Source: Flavipsychrobacter sp.
Lineage (GTDB): Bacteria; Bacteroidota; Bacteroidia; Chitinophagales; Chitinophagaceae
Length of the DNA: 64,000 bases
Reading direction: 5' to 3'
Assembly: GCA_021155965.1 (NCBI GenBank)
Contig: JAJNBJ010000003.1
Span: forward strand, 62,001-126,000
Notes under the pieces: model-generated
What the model saw: only the letters and a program-made list of their open reading frames with translations
What the model was told of the DNA's origin: nothing
Database searches by the model: none
Shown: positions 7,832 through 16,329 of the stretch, one piece after another
Layout: every line of letters starts with the position of its first letter
Numbering within the stretch: position 1 is the first letter of the stretch
Program-made: the position numbers and the translations under genes

Positions 7832-10003
7832 CTATTCAAGTTTAAAGCCGGGATATTTTTGTTGCGCTGCCGCTTCATACTTCATTGCCAATTCCGTATT
7901 GCCCGTCTTTTGATAACATAAAGCAAGAATGGGTATATCAGTTATGTTGTTAGTATCCAGCTTCATTTTTTTATTGATAATATTAATAGCAGCATCATAT
8001 TGCCCGGTAAAAAAGTAGGCCCTGCCCAGGTTTGAATATGCGTTAAGATAACTCGCATTTAACGATAGCACCTTATTGAATTGCTCAATGGCTTCTGAAT
8101 ATCTTTTTGTGTCCAAATATATAACACCAAGATTATTGATCGCCTGCACATAACCTGGCTTAGCTTTAACTACCATACTGAAATGCTCTTCGGCAACCTT
8201 ATGCTCTTCTTTTTGCATGTAGGCATTGCCTAAGACCTGGTGCGCATCCATATTATCCGGGTCCAGTTCCAGTACTTTATTTGCATGCATAATTGCATCA
8301 TCATACTGTCTCATTTGCAGGTAGCAGCCGGCAAGCGCAAGGTGTGCAACCTTAAACTTCGGGTTACCGGCAATAGCCTTGTTTAGATACTCAATTGCCT
8401 GTGGGTATTTGCCTTCCGAAAAATACAGGTTGCCCATATTATTATTGGCATCGCTGCTATTCGGATCATATTGCAGGGCTTTGCTGTTAAAATAATAAGC
8501 AGAATCCGGCATGTTGTTTCTCTGGTATAACCATGCAAGTTCTGCAAGCGCATCGCTGAATTCAGGATATATGCTGATGGATCTTTGCAGGTAGCCTATG
8601 CTTTGTTTGTCCAGTTCCTTTTGTTTTGCGGCATCTGTTTCTTTGGCATAAAGGTTTTGAGACAATTCTGCTGCCAGCCAGTAATACAACCTGGCATCGT
8701 CAGGCGATTTTTTAATATCTGCAGTGTATAATGTATAGTTGCTCTTCCAGTCCATATTCCTTGCTATGGTCAGTCCACCAAAACCAAGCAGGAACACCAT
8801 GAGAACTACAATTGTCTTGGGATCTTTTAGTCCTGTAGCGTCTGCAGATTGACTTTTAAATATCCATTGTTCAAAAGCTAATGCCATAGCAAAACAAAAG
8901 CCCGTAGAAGCAAAAAATAAAAAGCGTTCTGCCATTTCCGCCCCTACCAGGAATACCATGTTCGAAAATAAAGCTAACGTAACCAGGTAAAACAGAACTG
9001 CAAATGCCCACAGGTCTTTTTTCTTCTTAACCATCCTGTAAACAGCAATACCAATCAGCGATACATATACCAATAAAGAGGCCCAAACGCCCAAGTCTCC
9101 AAAACTTGCAAAAGGTATGCTGTTATATGAGTAATTGCACAACAGCGGATATGGGATGAATAACAGTTTCAGATACTTGCCTAAAATAAGTATCTCTGTG
9201 GCAATACGGGTTGCAGTGTCAGGCGCATTCACAAGGGCATTCTCCATAAATCCAATGTTTCCATCATCCGCTTCCTGATTTAAGACAGCAGACCTGAGCA
9301 TGAAAAAGATACCTGTAACAACAACTGTACACAGCACTATTGCAATAGACTTCTGCCTGTTCTCATTATGATAGAAGAAGAACAGCAATGGCACCATAAT
9401 AACAAAAGCTATTACCGTTTCTTTTGATAAAAACGCCAGCAATAACGTTAACGCCCCCAATAACAGGTATCCGATCTTCCGACTCTTTATATAGCTTACG
9501 AACAGGGTTAAAGACCAGAACCCGAAGAAATAACACAGCAATTCATCCCTGCTTTTTATATTGGCAACCACCTCGGTATGTATTGGGTGAACAGCAAACA
9601 GGAAAGCAGCGATGAAGGCAATTGTTGTTCTTTTTTGCTCCATCAATCTATCCAGGAAACGAAAGAGCATCAAAACACAGCCTATAAATACGAGGATATT
9701 AAAAAAATGGCCTGCAGTGGGGTTCATCCCAAATACTTCCACCTCTATCGCAAACACGACCATTGACAGTGGCCGGTAAAAGTCACCGGCATTATTCAAC
9801 TCTGCTCCTTCAGACCGGGGAGTAGATAATAGGTGCGGTATGCCTTCGATGCCTTGTTTTACAAACACATTATCCTTCAGCACCATACCATCGTCCAGTA
9901 CATAGCCGTTTTGCAGTGTATTGGCATATATCCCAAAAGAGATGATGGCCAATAGCAGGTATAAAACCCACTTTTTCACATTATCACCCGTATCATGCTG
10001 CAT
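7832..10003 (-). CDS. TMTC-like polytopic membrane protein with C-terminal TPRs (paralog 2)
   Basis: A 723-residue paralog of the next gene downstream, with the same parts in the same order: first helix, acidic loop LDDGMVLKDN, DFYRPLSMVVFAIEVEVFG, HPIHTEVVANIKSRDELL, about ten membrane helices to ~420, then TPRs from ~450 to the end. Identity with its neighbour is clearly high throughout, indicating tandem duplication followed by divergence. The reading frame could begin at a GTG at 10021, but ATG 10003 is preferred because a near-consensus -7 box (10008-10015) lies between them. Probably a GT-C transferase or assembly protein for envelope glycans; the activity is inferred from the TMTC likeness. 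Confidence 0.8.
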   Translation of the reverse strand: MQHDTGDNVKKWVLYLLLAIISFGIYANTLQNGYVLDDGMVLKDNVFVKQGIEGIPHLLSTPRSEGAELNNAGDFYRPLSMVVFAIEVEVFGMNPTAGHFFNILVFIGCVLMLFRFLDRLMEQKRTTIAFIAAFLFAVHPIHTEVVANIKSRDELLCYFFGFWSLTLFVSYIKSRKIGYLLLGALTLLLAFLSKETVIAFVIMVPLLFFFYHNENRQKSIAIVLCTVVVTGIFFMLRSAVLNQEADDGNIGFMENALVNAPDTATRIATEILILGKYLKLLFIPYPLLCNYSYNSIPFASFGDLGVWASLLVYVSLIGIAVYRMVKKKKDLWAFAVLFYLVTLALFSNMVFLVGAEMAERFLFFASTGFCFAMALAFEQWIFKSQSADATGLKDPKTIVVLMVFLLGFGGLTIARNMDWKSNYTLYTADIKKSPDDARLYYWLAAELSQNLYAKETDAAKQKELDKQSIGYLQRSISIYPEFSDALAELAWLYQRNNMPDSAYYFNSKALQYDPNSSDANNNMGNLYFSEGKYPQAIEYLNKAIAGNPKFKVAHLALAGCYLQMRQYDDAIMHANKVLELDPDNMDAHQVLGNAYMQKEEHKVAEEHFSMVVKAKPGYVQAINNLGVIYLDTKRYSEAIEQFNKVLSLNASYLNAYSNLGRAYFFTGQYDAAINIINKKMKLDTNNITDIPILALCYQKTGNTELAMKYEAAAQQKYPGFKLE

Positions 10004-10007
10004 CAGG

Positions 10008-10015
10008 TAAAAATA
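10008..10015 (-). promoter_or_regulatory. Near-consensus -7 box, TMTC-like paralog 2
   Basis: Minus-strand TATTTTTA differs from TAnnTTTG only in the last base and ends 4 nt before ATG 10003, the same close spacing as in its paralog. Confidence 0.4.
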
Positions 10016-10094
10016 ATGCACAATTTGTTACGCAGGCAGACATACTCAATACTCAAATTCCCAAATCCTTAACAGACTTTCCCCCTATTTTAGT

Positions 10095-10102
10095 TACCTT
10101 TG
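10095..10102 (+). promoter_or_regulatory. -7 promoter box of the nusB operon
   Basis: TACCTTTG matches TAnnTTTG and lies 28 nt before the nusB ATG. It should drive nusB-DUF1573-yajC-coaE. Confidence 0.55.
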
Positions 10103-10130
10103 CGCCTCATAAACAGGCTCTTTTACTAAT

Positions 10131-11057
10131 ATGATAAGCCGCAGGAACATCCGGGTAAAAGTGATGCAAACGCTCTATACGCTTGCCTCAATGGAACATA
10201 GCGGGCAGAATGGCACAGGCAATGCGTCAAAATTACTTGATGATAAGCTGGACCATGTACTGGATATATTTACAGTTTCCGTACTCTACACATTACGTAT
10301 TGCACAATATGCCGAAACAGATGCTGCAAACAGGTCTTCAAAATACCTGCGCAGCAACGAAGACCTGAATGTGAATACCAGCATAGCAGAGAACAGTTTC
10401 GTGGTAAAAATGCTCAGGAACGAATCTTTCAATGAAAAGATCAGGAAAGATAAACTGGAGCGCTTTATTGATCAGGAGTGGGTAAAGAAAATATACCTGC
10501 AACTGGCAAAAAGCGAGGCTTATTCAAATTATACTACTAAGAAAGAGCATACGCCTGCTGAGGACAAAGACATCATCCGCCATATCTGGGAGCAGGAGAT
10601 ACTGACAAATGAGAACATTATTGCTCATTTCACAGATGAGCTACCGGGATGGGAAGATGACAGCGAGCTGATCATTATGCTGATGCAAAATTTCTTCAAT
10701 GGCAAATCCAAGGTTAACTTTTTCAACTTATTATCCGGAGAAAAGAAAGAATACGCCCATGAGTTGCTGAATGTGGTGCAGGAAAAAGCCGAGTACTGCA
10801 TGGAGCTCATTGGACCGAAGCTGAAAAACTGGGACAAAGACCGTGTTGCTTTAATTGACCTCTTGCTTTTAAGAATGGGTGTTTGCGAACTCCTTTACTT
10901 CCCTACAATACCAACTAAGGTAACTATCAATGAATACATAGACATCGCCAAACAGTATAGTACCCCGCAAAGCGGTCAGTTTGTGAATGGCGTACTTGAT
11001 AATATTTTAAAAGACCTGCTGAAAGAAAATAAAATTAAGAAAACAGACAGACAATGA
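10131..11057 (+). CDS. nusB: Transcription antitermination factor NusB (long Bacteroidota form)
   Basis: RNA-binding factor that joins NusE(S10), NusG and NusA on boxA in rRNA transcription. The protein starts SRRNIRVKVMQTLY, the typical NusB N-terminus, and ends with the family block KVTINEYIDIAKQYS...QFVNGVLDNIL (about 265-295). At 308 residues it is twice the E. coli size; a charged helical insertion of about 150 residues separates the two halves, as is usual in Bacteroidota. It is the first gene of a four-gene operon; its TGA overlaps the next ATG (ATGA at 11054-11057), implying translational coupling. Confidence 0.93.
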   Translation: MISRRNIRVKVMQTLYTLASMEHSGQNGTGNASKLLDDKLDHVLDIFTVSVLYTLRIAQYAETDAANRSSKYLRSNEDLNVNTSIAENSFVVKMLRNESFNEKIRKDKLERFIDQEWVKKIYLQLAKSEAYSNYTTKKEHTPAEDKDIIRHIWEQEILTNENIIAHFTDELPGWEDDSELIIMLMQNFFNGKSKVNFFNLLSGEKKEYAHELLNVVQEKAEYCMELIGPKLKNWDKDRVALIDLLLLRMGVCELLYFPTIPTKVTINEYIDIAKQYSTPQSGQFVNGVLDNILKDLLKENKIKKTDRQ

Positions 11058-11512
11058 ACCGATACCTGGTTATTTCACTTTTGTTTTTAGCAGCCTGTAA
11101 TAATTCAGAAACAGGTCATAAAGGCAATATCCCTGTTGAACTGGTAAGCAATCCACACACTGCCGCCGGACTGGATACTGTTGCAGCCGAAAGAAAGCCT
11201 ACCATGTCGTTTAAAGATACGTTACACGATTTTGGCACATTGCACGAAGGCGAAAGAGTAGAATACGATTTTGAATTCACCAACAACGGCAAGTCGCCAC
11301 TCCTCATTACTTCAGCCTCAGGCTCCTGCGGCTGCACAGTGGCAGATTATCCTAAAGATCCGCTAGAGCCCGGCAAAAGCGCAAGTATGAAAGTAACTTT
11401 TAATTCCGCAGGCAAGCATGGCACGCAGGAGAAAGCAGTGACCGTACACACCAATAGTTTGCAAAGTGTGCATATGTTGTATATCAAAGCATATGTAGAA
11501 CCTAAAAAATAG
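11054..11512 (+). CDS. DUF1573 lipoprotein
   Basis: A 152-residue lipoprotein: hydrophobic N-terminus with lipobox FLAAC (Cys15), a low-complexity linker, then one DUF1573 Ig-like domain (~55-150) recognised from DFGTLHEGERVEYDFEFTN, SGSCGCTVADYP and the EPGKSASMKVTFNS strand. The CGC motif is typical of the family. DUF1573 proteins are common in Bacteroidota envelopes, and this one is regularly found between nusB and yajC; its function is unknown. It overlaps nusB by 4 nt. Confidence 0.9.
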   Translation: MNRYLVISLLFLAACNNSETGHKGNIPVELVSNPHTAAGLDTVAAERKPTMSFKDTLHDFGTLHEGERVEYDFEFTNNGKSPLLITSASGSCGCTVADYPKDPLEPGKSASMKVTFNSAGKHGTQEKAVTVHTNSLQSVHMLYIKAYVEPKK

Positions 11513-11546
11513 AGAACAAATTTTTTAATCATAATAATCTAAAACA

Positions 11547-11906
11547 ATGCAATTACATCAATTAATGTTACAGGCGGCTCCGGCAGGAGGCGGGTTAGGC
11601 CCGGTATTTATCATGGTGGGTATGTTCGTGGTTATGTATTTCTTTATGATACGCCCCCAGCAAAAACGCGCAAAAGAGCAGAAAAAATTCACCGACAGTA
11701 TGAATGTTGGCGAACAGATCGTGACGACAGCCGGCATACATGGCCGCATCAACCGTGCTAATGAAGATGGTACGCTGCAGATAGAAATATACCGTGGTTC
11801 GTTCATGACCATCGAACGTTCTGCTGTATCTATGGAAATGACCGCAGCTTACCGTAAGAAAACAGAAGCAGCATCAGGTACTGCCACGGTTACCACAACC
11901 AAATAA
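11547..11906 (+). CDS. yajC: Sec translocon accessory protein YajC
   Basis: Small single-span inner-membrane protein that associates with SecDF and SecYEG. At 119 residues it has the usual length. A glycine-rich N-terminus is followed by one membrane helix (about 19-37), the diagnostic FMIRPQQKRAKEQKKF, and the conserved GEQIVTTAGIHGRI turn in the cytosolic domain. It lies 34 nt after the DUF1573 gene and 12 nt before coaE in the same operon. Confidence 0.96.
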   Translation: MQLHQLMLQAAPAGGGLGPVFIMVGMFVVMYFFMIRPQQKRAKEQKKFTDSMNVGEQIVTTAGIHGRINRANEDGTLQIEIYRGSFMTIERSAVSMEMTAAYRKKTEAASGTATVTTTK

Positions 11907-11918
11907 AAATTACTCCCA

Positions 11919-12506
11919 ATGCTGAAGGTAGGCGTTACAGGAGGTATTGGCTCGGGCAAATCAGTTGTATGCCAGGTGTTTCAGACACTTGGCATACCTG
12001 TATTTAATGCAGATGAAACTGCCCGCTACCTGATGGAGAACGACACTACCCTTGTGCAGCGCATACAGTTGTTGCTGGGGGATGATGTTTATAAAGACGG
12101 TAAACTGGACAAAAGCAGGGTATCTACAATAATTTACGAACAACCTGGTATGCTCGAAAAACTGAACGAGATCGTTCACCCTGCCACCATCAGCTATGCC
12201 AACGCGTGGATGGAAAAGCAAATATCGCCTTACGTTGTTAAAGAAGCTGCTATATTTTTCGAAAGCGGCAGTAATAAGGATATAGATGTAATGATAGGTG
12301 TCTCTGCACCTAAAGAATTACGTATTAGCCGCGCCATGGACCGCAATCAAATATCCAGGGAAAAAGTACTATCTATAATGAGCCGGCAAATGGATGAAGA
12401 TGAGAAGATGAAGCGTTGTGACCATGTAATAACCAATGATGACCTTACTCCTTTATTACCACAGGTGCTGAAATTGCATGAACTACTTATCAGCAGAACG
12501 CGCTGA
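11919..12506 (+). CDS. coaE: Dephospho-CoA kinase
   Basis: Catalyses the last step of coenzyme A synthesis, phosphorylation of the 3'-hydroxyl of dephospho-CoA. At 195 residues it matches the family. The P-loop GGIGSGKS is at 8-15; FNADETARYLM and VHPATISYANAW follow, and the LID/CoA region includes ISRAMDRNQISREKV. It is the last gene of the nusB operon. The last 24 bp overlap the 3' end of the convergent ccmF-like gene, so each gene's terminator must lie inside the other's coding sequence. Confidence 0.96.
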   Translation: MLKVGVTGGIGSGKSVVCQVFQTLGIPVFNADETARYLMENDTTLVQRIQLLLGDDVYKDGKLDKSRVSTIIYEQPGMLEKLNEIVHPATISYANAWMEKQISPYVVKEAAIFFESGSNKDIDVMIGVSAPKELRISRAMDRNQISREKVLSIMSRQMDEDEKMKRCDHVITNDDLTPLLPQVLKLHELLISRTR

Positions 12507-14987
12507 TACTTTCCTGCTCAGCACATCTCCAAGACTGATAAAGAAGCCGAATACCATCACTATAATACCTAGCCACAGCACATTAATGTAAGGGAATACC
12601 AGTGCCTTCAGCACTATAAAATCATCTTTAGGGTCTGTTTGCCTAACCAGAATTTCTGTAAGCACTGTGTCCTTTCCTGCATCATTATGCTTTATCAAAA
12701 GGTTAGCACGGGCAAACAATCCTAATTCATGCAAAGTATCTTCCACATACGATACATAGCTACGGTCTTTGATAATATATACCGGGTTGATCTCTTTCAC
12801 TTCATTATTCAGATCATATACTTTAAGGCTGAACTCCAGGTGCTCATCGCCTGCAGCAGGAACATAACGTTTATTCTTCAGGTCGTTCTTATTAGTGCCA
12901 TTAAATACCATATAGCCGTTATTGAGCCAAATGGTATCTCCCGGTTTGCCTACTATATGGCTTCGGTAAGTGCTGGTGTCAGTTTTGCTTCTGTCTGTTG
13001 CAGCATTAATGAACGTGAACAGGTCCCTGTTCCAGTAATGTTTCGTAGATGGATTTGCACTGAGTCCCTGCTGTCCTTTGGGATTAATAAATGCATCAGG
13101 GTATAGCATGAACCGCTCAATAACTTTGTTCGTCACAGTATCTTTACGCTCATATTGCACCTTGTAATAGATACGCCTGTCTTTACCAGCAACATCACTA
13201 TCCCCTATATAAGTGGCAAAATAATCGCCCATAGCAACAGGTATACCGCGGAAAAGCGTTACATTCTCACTGTTCTCTTTTGCATTTTCTTCCTGTGTCT
13301 TTTTACCAAAATCCATAGGTATGCCAGCCGTGCTAAATGAGATAGGATGTTTATTATAAGATGAAAGCAGGATCCCTAATAAAACTGTAGCAAAACCCAA
13401 ATGCGCCACTGATGGCCCAAGTTTTTTAAACTTAGCCTTTTGCACAACTATACCATAATAGATATTAGCTACTATACCGTAGCATGCTGCAAACAACATC
13501 AGCACATACTGCCAGGCAGTAATGTGCTGCCCCCATGCTATACCCGCGGCCATTAGCAATGCAATTAAGGCTGTTAACCCTAACTTCTTCCCCAATGCTT
13601 TTCCATCGGTATTCTTAAACTTCATGTACAGCACTGTAGCTGACAGGATGCCTATAATAATTGCTACCCACACCTGTATATTATTGTAATGCTGCATCAC
13701 ATCGCTCGGGGGCGCAAAATCTTTGCCGGTTATCCATTTAGCCAATGGCGACCATACCGGTATGGAGGTGGTAATAATGATCTGTATAGACGACAAGAAT
13801 AGAATAACAGACCCAATGAACATCCAGAACTCGCGCGATAGGGTCTCCTCCTCAGACTTAATACGCGGCAGGCTGCGCCATCTGGCTATCAAAGCTACAA
13901 GGCTAATGATCAATAGTACACCTATAACTATCAGCAGGTGGTAAGTAAGTGCCGCGCCATCACCCGTAAACGCATGCACAGATGTCTTGCCCAATATGCC
14001 TGTACGAGTAAGGAAAGTTGAATACCATATGAGCAGGTGCGTTACTGCGAATAATATCATGGTCATGGTCAATGCCCTGCCTGTACTTCTGTATATCAGT
14101 AAAGTATGCAGTGCAGCTATCATGGTGATCCACGGTACTAATGAGGCATTTTCCACCGGGTCCCATGCCCAATAGCCGCCAAAATTCAGCGATTCATACG
14201 CCCACGCACCACCCATCATAATACCGGTACCCAGCACAGCACCATTCAACAGCGACCATGCCAACGTTGGCTTTACGAAAGTTTGGTAATCTCCTTTCCA
14301 CATGGCCGCAATACAGTACGCAAATGGAATAAGCGTACTGGCGAAGCCAAGGAATAACACAGGAGGATGTATAACCATCCAGTAGTTTTGTAGCAGCACA
14401 TTTAGCCCGTTGCCATCTTTCACGAACTCCATGTAATTAGCTTGCTGAAAAATGGGCGCACCCTGCATAGCATCGCGCAGTAGTGTAAATGGCGTGCTGC
14501 CTATCTTTATATCATCCCCAAGGTAAAAGCCCAGTATCATGGTACCTAGGGCAACCTGTACCAGCGAAATAATGGTCATGGTGCGCGTCTCCAGGCTTTT
14601 GGCAGTACCCATTACAACTAGCCCCAGCACACAATGCCAGAATATCCACAGCATAAAGCTACCCTGCTGTCCTTCCCAGAAACACGACAATAAATACTCT
14701 CCGGGCAATGAATATGAAGAGTGTTCCCATGCGTAATGGTACTCAAACAGGTGATTGGCAATAATGTAGAAGAGAGCAACGAATATGCTGATCAGTGATA
14801 CGGTATGCAGGATAAACCCTCCCCTGCCCAGCAACCGCCATTTGTTGCTGTTGGGCAGATCATTTTCTGTACGTACCGCAGTAAAATAGCAGAACGTACT
14901 GAATAATGACGCCACAAAAGATGTGATAACAAAAAAATGACCCAGTCTCCCGGGCCACAAATGCTCTCCTATGTATTGCACGTCCAT
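12483..14987 (-). CDS. ccmF: CcmF/CcsA-type cytochrome c heme-lyase membrane protein
   Basis: Integral membrane protein of cytochrome c maturation that takes heme from CcmE and joins it to apocytochrome c. It has 834 residues with about 14 membrane helices. The tryptophan-rich heme-handling motif GGYWAWDPVENAS lies at about 268-280, with family histidines in flanking loops (VIHPPVLFLG, SVHAFTG). A large periplasmic domain (~550-790) precedes a last helix and a basic tail. It is longer than E. coli CcmF (about 650), as is common in Bacteroidota. It is transcribed after ccmE with about 50 nt between them. Confidence 0.9.
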   Translation of the reverse strand: MDVQYIGEHLWPGRLGHFFVITSFVASLFSTFCYFTAVRTENDLPNSNKWRLLGRGGFILHTVSLISIFVALFYIIANHLFEYHYAWEHSSYSLPGEYLLSCFWEGQQGSFMLWIFWHCVLGLVVMGTAKSLETRTMTIISLVQVALGTMILGFYLGDDIKIGSTPFTLLRDAMQGAPIFQQANYMEFVKDGNGLNVLLQNYWMVIHPPVLFLGFASTLIPFAYCIAAMWKGDYQTFVKPTLAWSLLNGAVLGTGIMMGGAWAYESLNFGGYWAWDPVENASLVPWITMIAALHTLLIYRSTGRALTMTMILFAVTHLLIWYSTFLTRTGILGKTSVHAFTGDGAALTYHLLIVIGVLLIISLVALIARWRSLPRIKSEEETLSREFWMFIGSVILFLSSIQIIITTSIPVWSPLAKWITGKDFAPPSDVMQHYNNIQVWVAIIIGILSATVLYMKFKNTDGKALGKKLGLTALIALLMAAGIAWGQHITAWQYVLMLFAACYGIVANIYYGIVVQKAKFKKLGPSVAHLGFATVLLGILLSSYNKHPISFSTAGIPMDFGKKTQEENAKENSENVTLFRGIPVAMGDYFATYIGDSDVAGKDRRIYYKVQYERKDTVTNKVIERFMLYPDAFINPKGQQGLSANPSTKHYWNRDLFTFINAATDRSKTDTSTYRSHIVGKPGDTIWLNNGYMVFNGTNKNDLKNKRYVPAAGDEHLEFSLKVYDLNNEVKEINPVYIIKDRSYVSYVEDTLHELGLFARANLLIKHNDAGKDTVLTEILVRQTDPKDDFIVLKALVFPYINVLWLGIIVMVFGFFISLGDVLSRKVSARSADK

Positions 14988-15039
14988 TGCGGTTATTAAA
15001 CGGAAATATTACTCTTAAAATTCATTGAGTTATTGCACA

Positions 15040-15435
15040 TTAACTCTTATTCCCCACAGCTATCTGGTCTTTCTTGTATTTCGACGGGCACTTCATCTGT
15101 ATCCTCGAGCAATGAAACGTATTACCCTCACTATAACCCATCATCACTATTTGCTCCGATCTTTCAATATCCCTCGGTTTCTCGCCGTTAAAGATTACTT
15201 TCTGCACATTACCGGATTTATCCTTCGCATAAAATGTAAAATGGTTGGGGTCTACCTTAGGGTCATAGATCATATCCTTATCCGTTTGCAGGTGGCCTAT
15301 CACATAATAGGTCTTGCCCGGTTCCTTTGAAGCTGACTCAAATGTTTCATAAGTGCTGAAATCGCTGAACACGGTTACAATCGTAGCTATGGCAGCAACA
15401 ACAAGTATCAACAAAACAATATGCGTCTTCTTCAT
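15040..15435 (-). CDS. ccmE: Cytochrome c maturation heme chaperone CcmE, CxxxY type
   Basis: Membrane-anchored periplasmic heme chaperone. With ATG at 15435 the protein has 131 residues: membrane anchor (~4-22), then the OB-fold domain with TYYVIGHLQ, FYAKDKSGN and VIFNGEKPRDIE. The usual heme-binding histidine (HxxxY) is absent; the site reads KCPSKYKKD with Cys116 and Tyr120, the CxxxY variant known from archaea and sulfate reducers. An upstream in-frame start at 15447 is rejected because the -7 box lies at 15445-15452. It heads a two-gene unit with the ccmF-like gene. Confidence 0.88.
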   Translation of the reverse strand: MKKTHIVLLILVVAAIATIVTVFSDFSTYETFESASKEPGKTYYVIGHLQTDKDMIYDPKVDPNHFTFYAKDKSGNVQKVIFNGEKPRDIERSEQIVMMGYSEGNTFHCSRIQMKCPSKYKKDQIAVGNKS

Positions 15436-15444
15436 GGAATGGAG

Positions 15445-15452
15445 CAAAGTTA
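15445..15452 (-). promoter_or_regulatory. -7 promoter box of ccmE-ccmF
   Basis: Minus-strand TAACTTTG, an exact TAnnTTTG match, ends 9 nt before ATG 15435 and rules out the longer CcmE start. Confidence 0.55.
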
Positions 15453-15480
15453 CGATAAATATACCTGTATTCTAAAAAGA

Positions 15481-15500
15481 AAGCCCCATGTACGGGGCTT
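15481..15500 (-). terminator. Rho-independent terminator after the 2TM gene
   Basis: Arms AAGCCCC (15481-15487) and GGGGCTT (15494-15500) with loop ATGTAC; on the minus strand it is followed by CTTTTT. It separates the 2TM gene from ccmE. Confidence 0.8.
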
Positions 15501-15520
15501 TAAAATTATCTTAAATATGG

Positions 15521-15772
15521 TTACTGTTTTCCTTGCTGGTGGCGGTAAAGGTCATACCCTTTATCCTCGTAACTGGTAAAAACCACGCAAAAATGCCCTA
15601 ACAGGGCTAGCGCCCATGCAGCCGTAGTCCATGCCGGCCATGGATAAGCCCATTGGCCGTTTTTCGGATCATAGGTCATCCATGTTATTGCAGTTACAAT
15701 TCCAAATATTACGCAATGCACTAATAGCATCGAGATCTGTTTGCCGGTAGCTTTTACTTTCCTGGAAGACAT
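15521..15772 (-). CDS. Small 2TM-type membrane protein
   Basis: An 83-residue protein with a basic N-terminus and two hydrophobic helices (about 14-32 and 46-66) joined by a short loop rich in Trp and Pro (WAYPWPAW), then a charged tail. This is the layout of the Bacteroidota '2TM domain' small proteins, whose function is unknown. It has its own promoter and terminator, so proximity to the ccm genes need not imply a shared role. CcmD is an alternative because of the location and size, but two helices argue against it. Confidence 0.72.
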   Translation of the reverse strand: MSSRKVKATGKQISMLLVHCVIFGIVTAITWMTYDPKNGQWAYPWPAWTTAAWALALLGHFCVVFTSYEDKGYDLYRHQQGKQ

Positions 15773-15793
15773 TTATTGTTTTTTTGAGTGTTG

Positions 15794-15801
15794 CAAAGAT
15801 A
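15794..15801 (-). promoter_or_regulatory. -7 promoter box of the 2TM gene
   Basis: Minus-strand TATCTTTG matches TAnnTTTG exactly, 21 nt before ATG 15772. Confidence 0.55.
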
Positions 15802-15943
15802 ATATGCCGTAGGTGAAAATAAAAAACATTTATTATTCACATTTCTTTACCGGATTGGGGCATAAAAGTTAATTATTCCGCAAAACGCAATACCCCATTA
15901 AACGTGGCAAGGTTTCTGCACTCTAACACCAAACAAAAAAGCT

Positions 15944-16135
15944 ATGAAGAAAATGAAGATGTGGATTATTGCAGGGCTACTTACCGTGGGTTTTGCATCG
16001 TGTTTGGTTGGCCCTCCTCCCGGTTTCCCACCTCCTCCTGGCATGAAAGGTGGCCGGGGTGGTGGTTATCATGGCGGGCATCATGGTCATGGGCATCATC
16101 GCGGTCATGGTGGTGGTGGCTATTATGGCAGGTAA
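15944..16135 (+). CDS. Gly/His-rich mini-lipoprotein
   Basis: A 63-residue protein: a Lys-Met N-terminus, a hydrophobic core and lipobox GFASC (Cys20), then a proline run (GPPPGFPPPPG) and a tail dominated by Gly and His, with eight histidines in 20 residues and a final YYGR. It is likely an outer-membrane or periplasmic lipoprotein. The histidine tail suggests divalent metal binding, by analogy with His-rich peptides, but no family was recognised. It is monocistronic with a strong terminator 16 nt downstream. An overlapping longer frame (15904-16185) is rejected because it lacks the signal peptide. Confidence 0.75.
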   Translation: MKKMKMWIIAGLLTVGFASCLVGPPPGFPPPPGMKGGRGGGYHGGHHGHGHHRGHGGGGYYGR

Positions 16136-16151
16136 TTAAAGTAAAAACAGC

Positions 16152-16180
16152 AAATATGCCCGGTTCATCCGGGCATATTT
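16152..16180 (+). terminator. Rho-independent terminator
   Basis: A 12-bp perfect stem (AAATATGCCCGG / CCGGGCATATTT) with loop TTCAT, followed by a T-rich run. It ends the Gly/His-rich lipoprotein gene. Confidence 0.9.
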
Positions 16181-16329
16181 TATAATATCCACACTTGTGA
16201 ATTATATATTTTTATTCAGCACCTTATTTAGTGGTATATTTACCGTGTTCTCAATACTTTACACCCTATTGTCTGATTGCAGAACAGCTTTTGGAGAATA
16301 GGTATATAATTTTAAAATAGATCTCAGAT

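Noticed and set aside
15904-16185. 93-codon frame overlapping the Gly/His lipoprotein
   Set aside because: Tryptophan-rich shadow of the GGT-rich sequence; no signal peptide, and it runs into the terminator.
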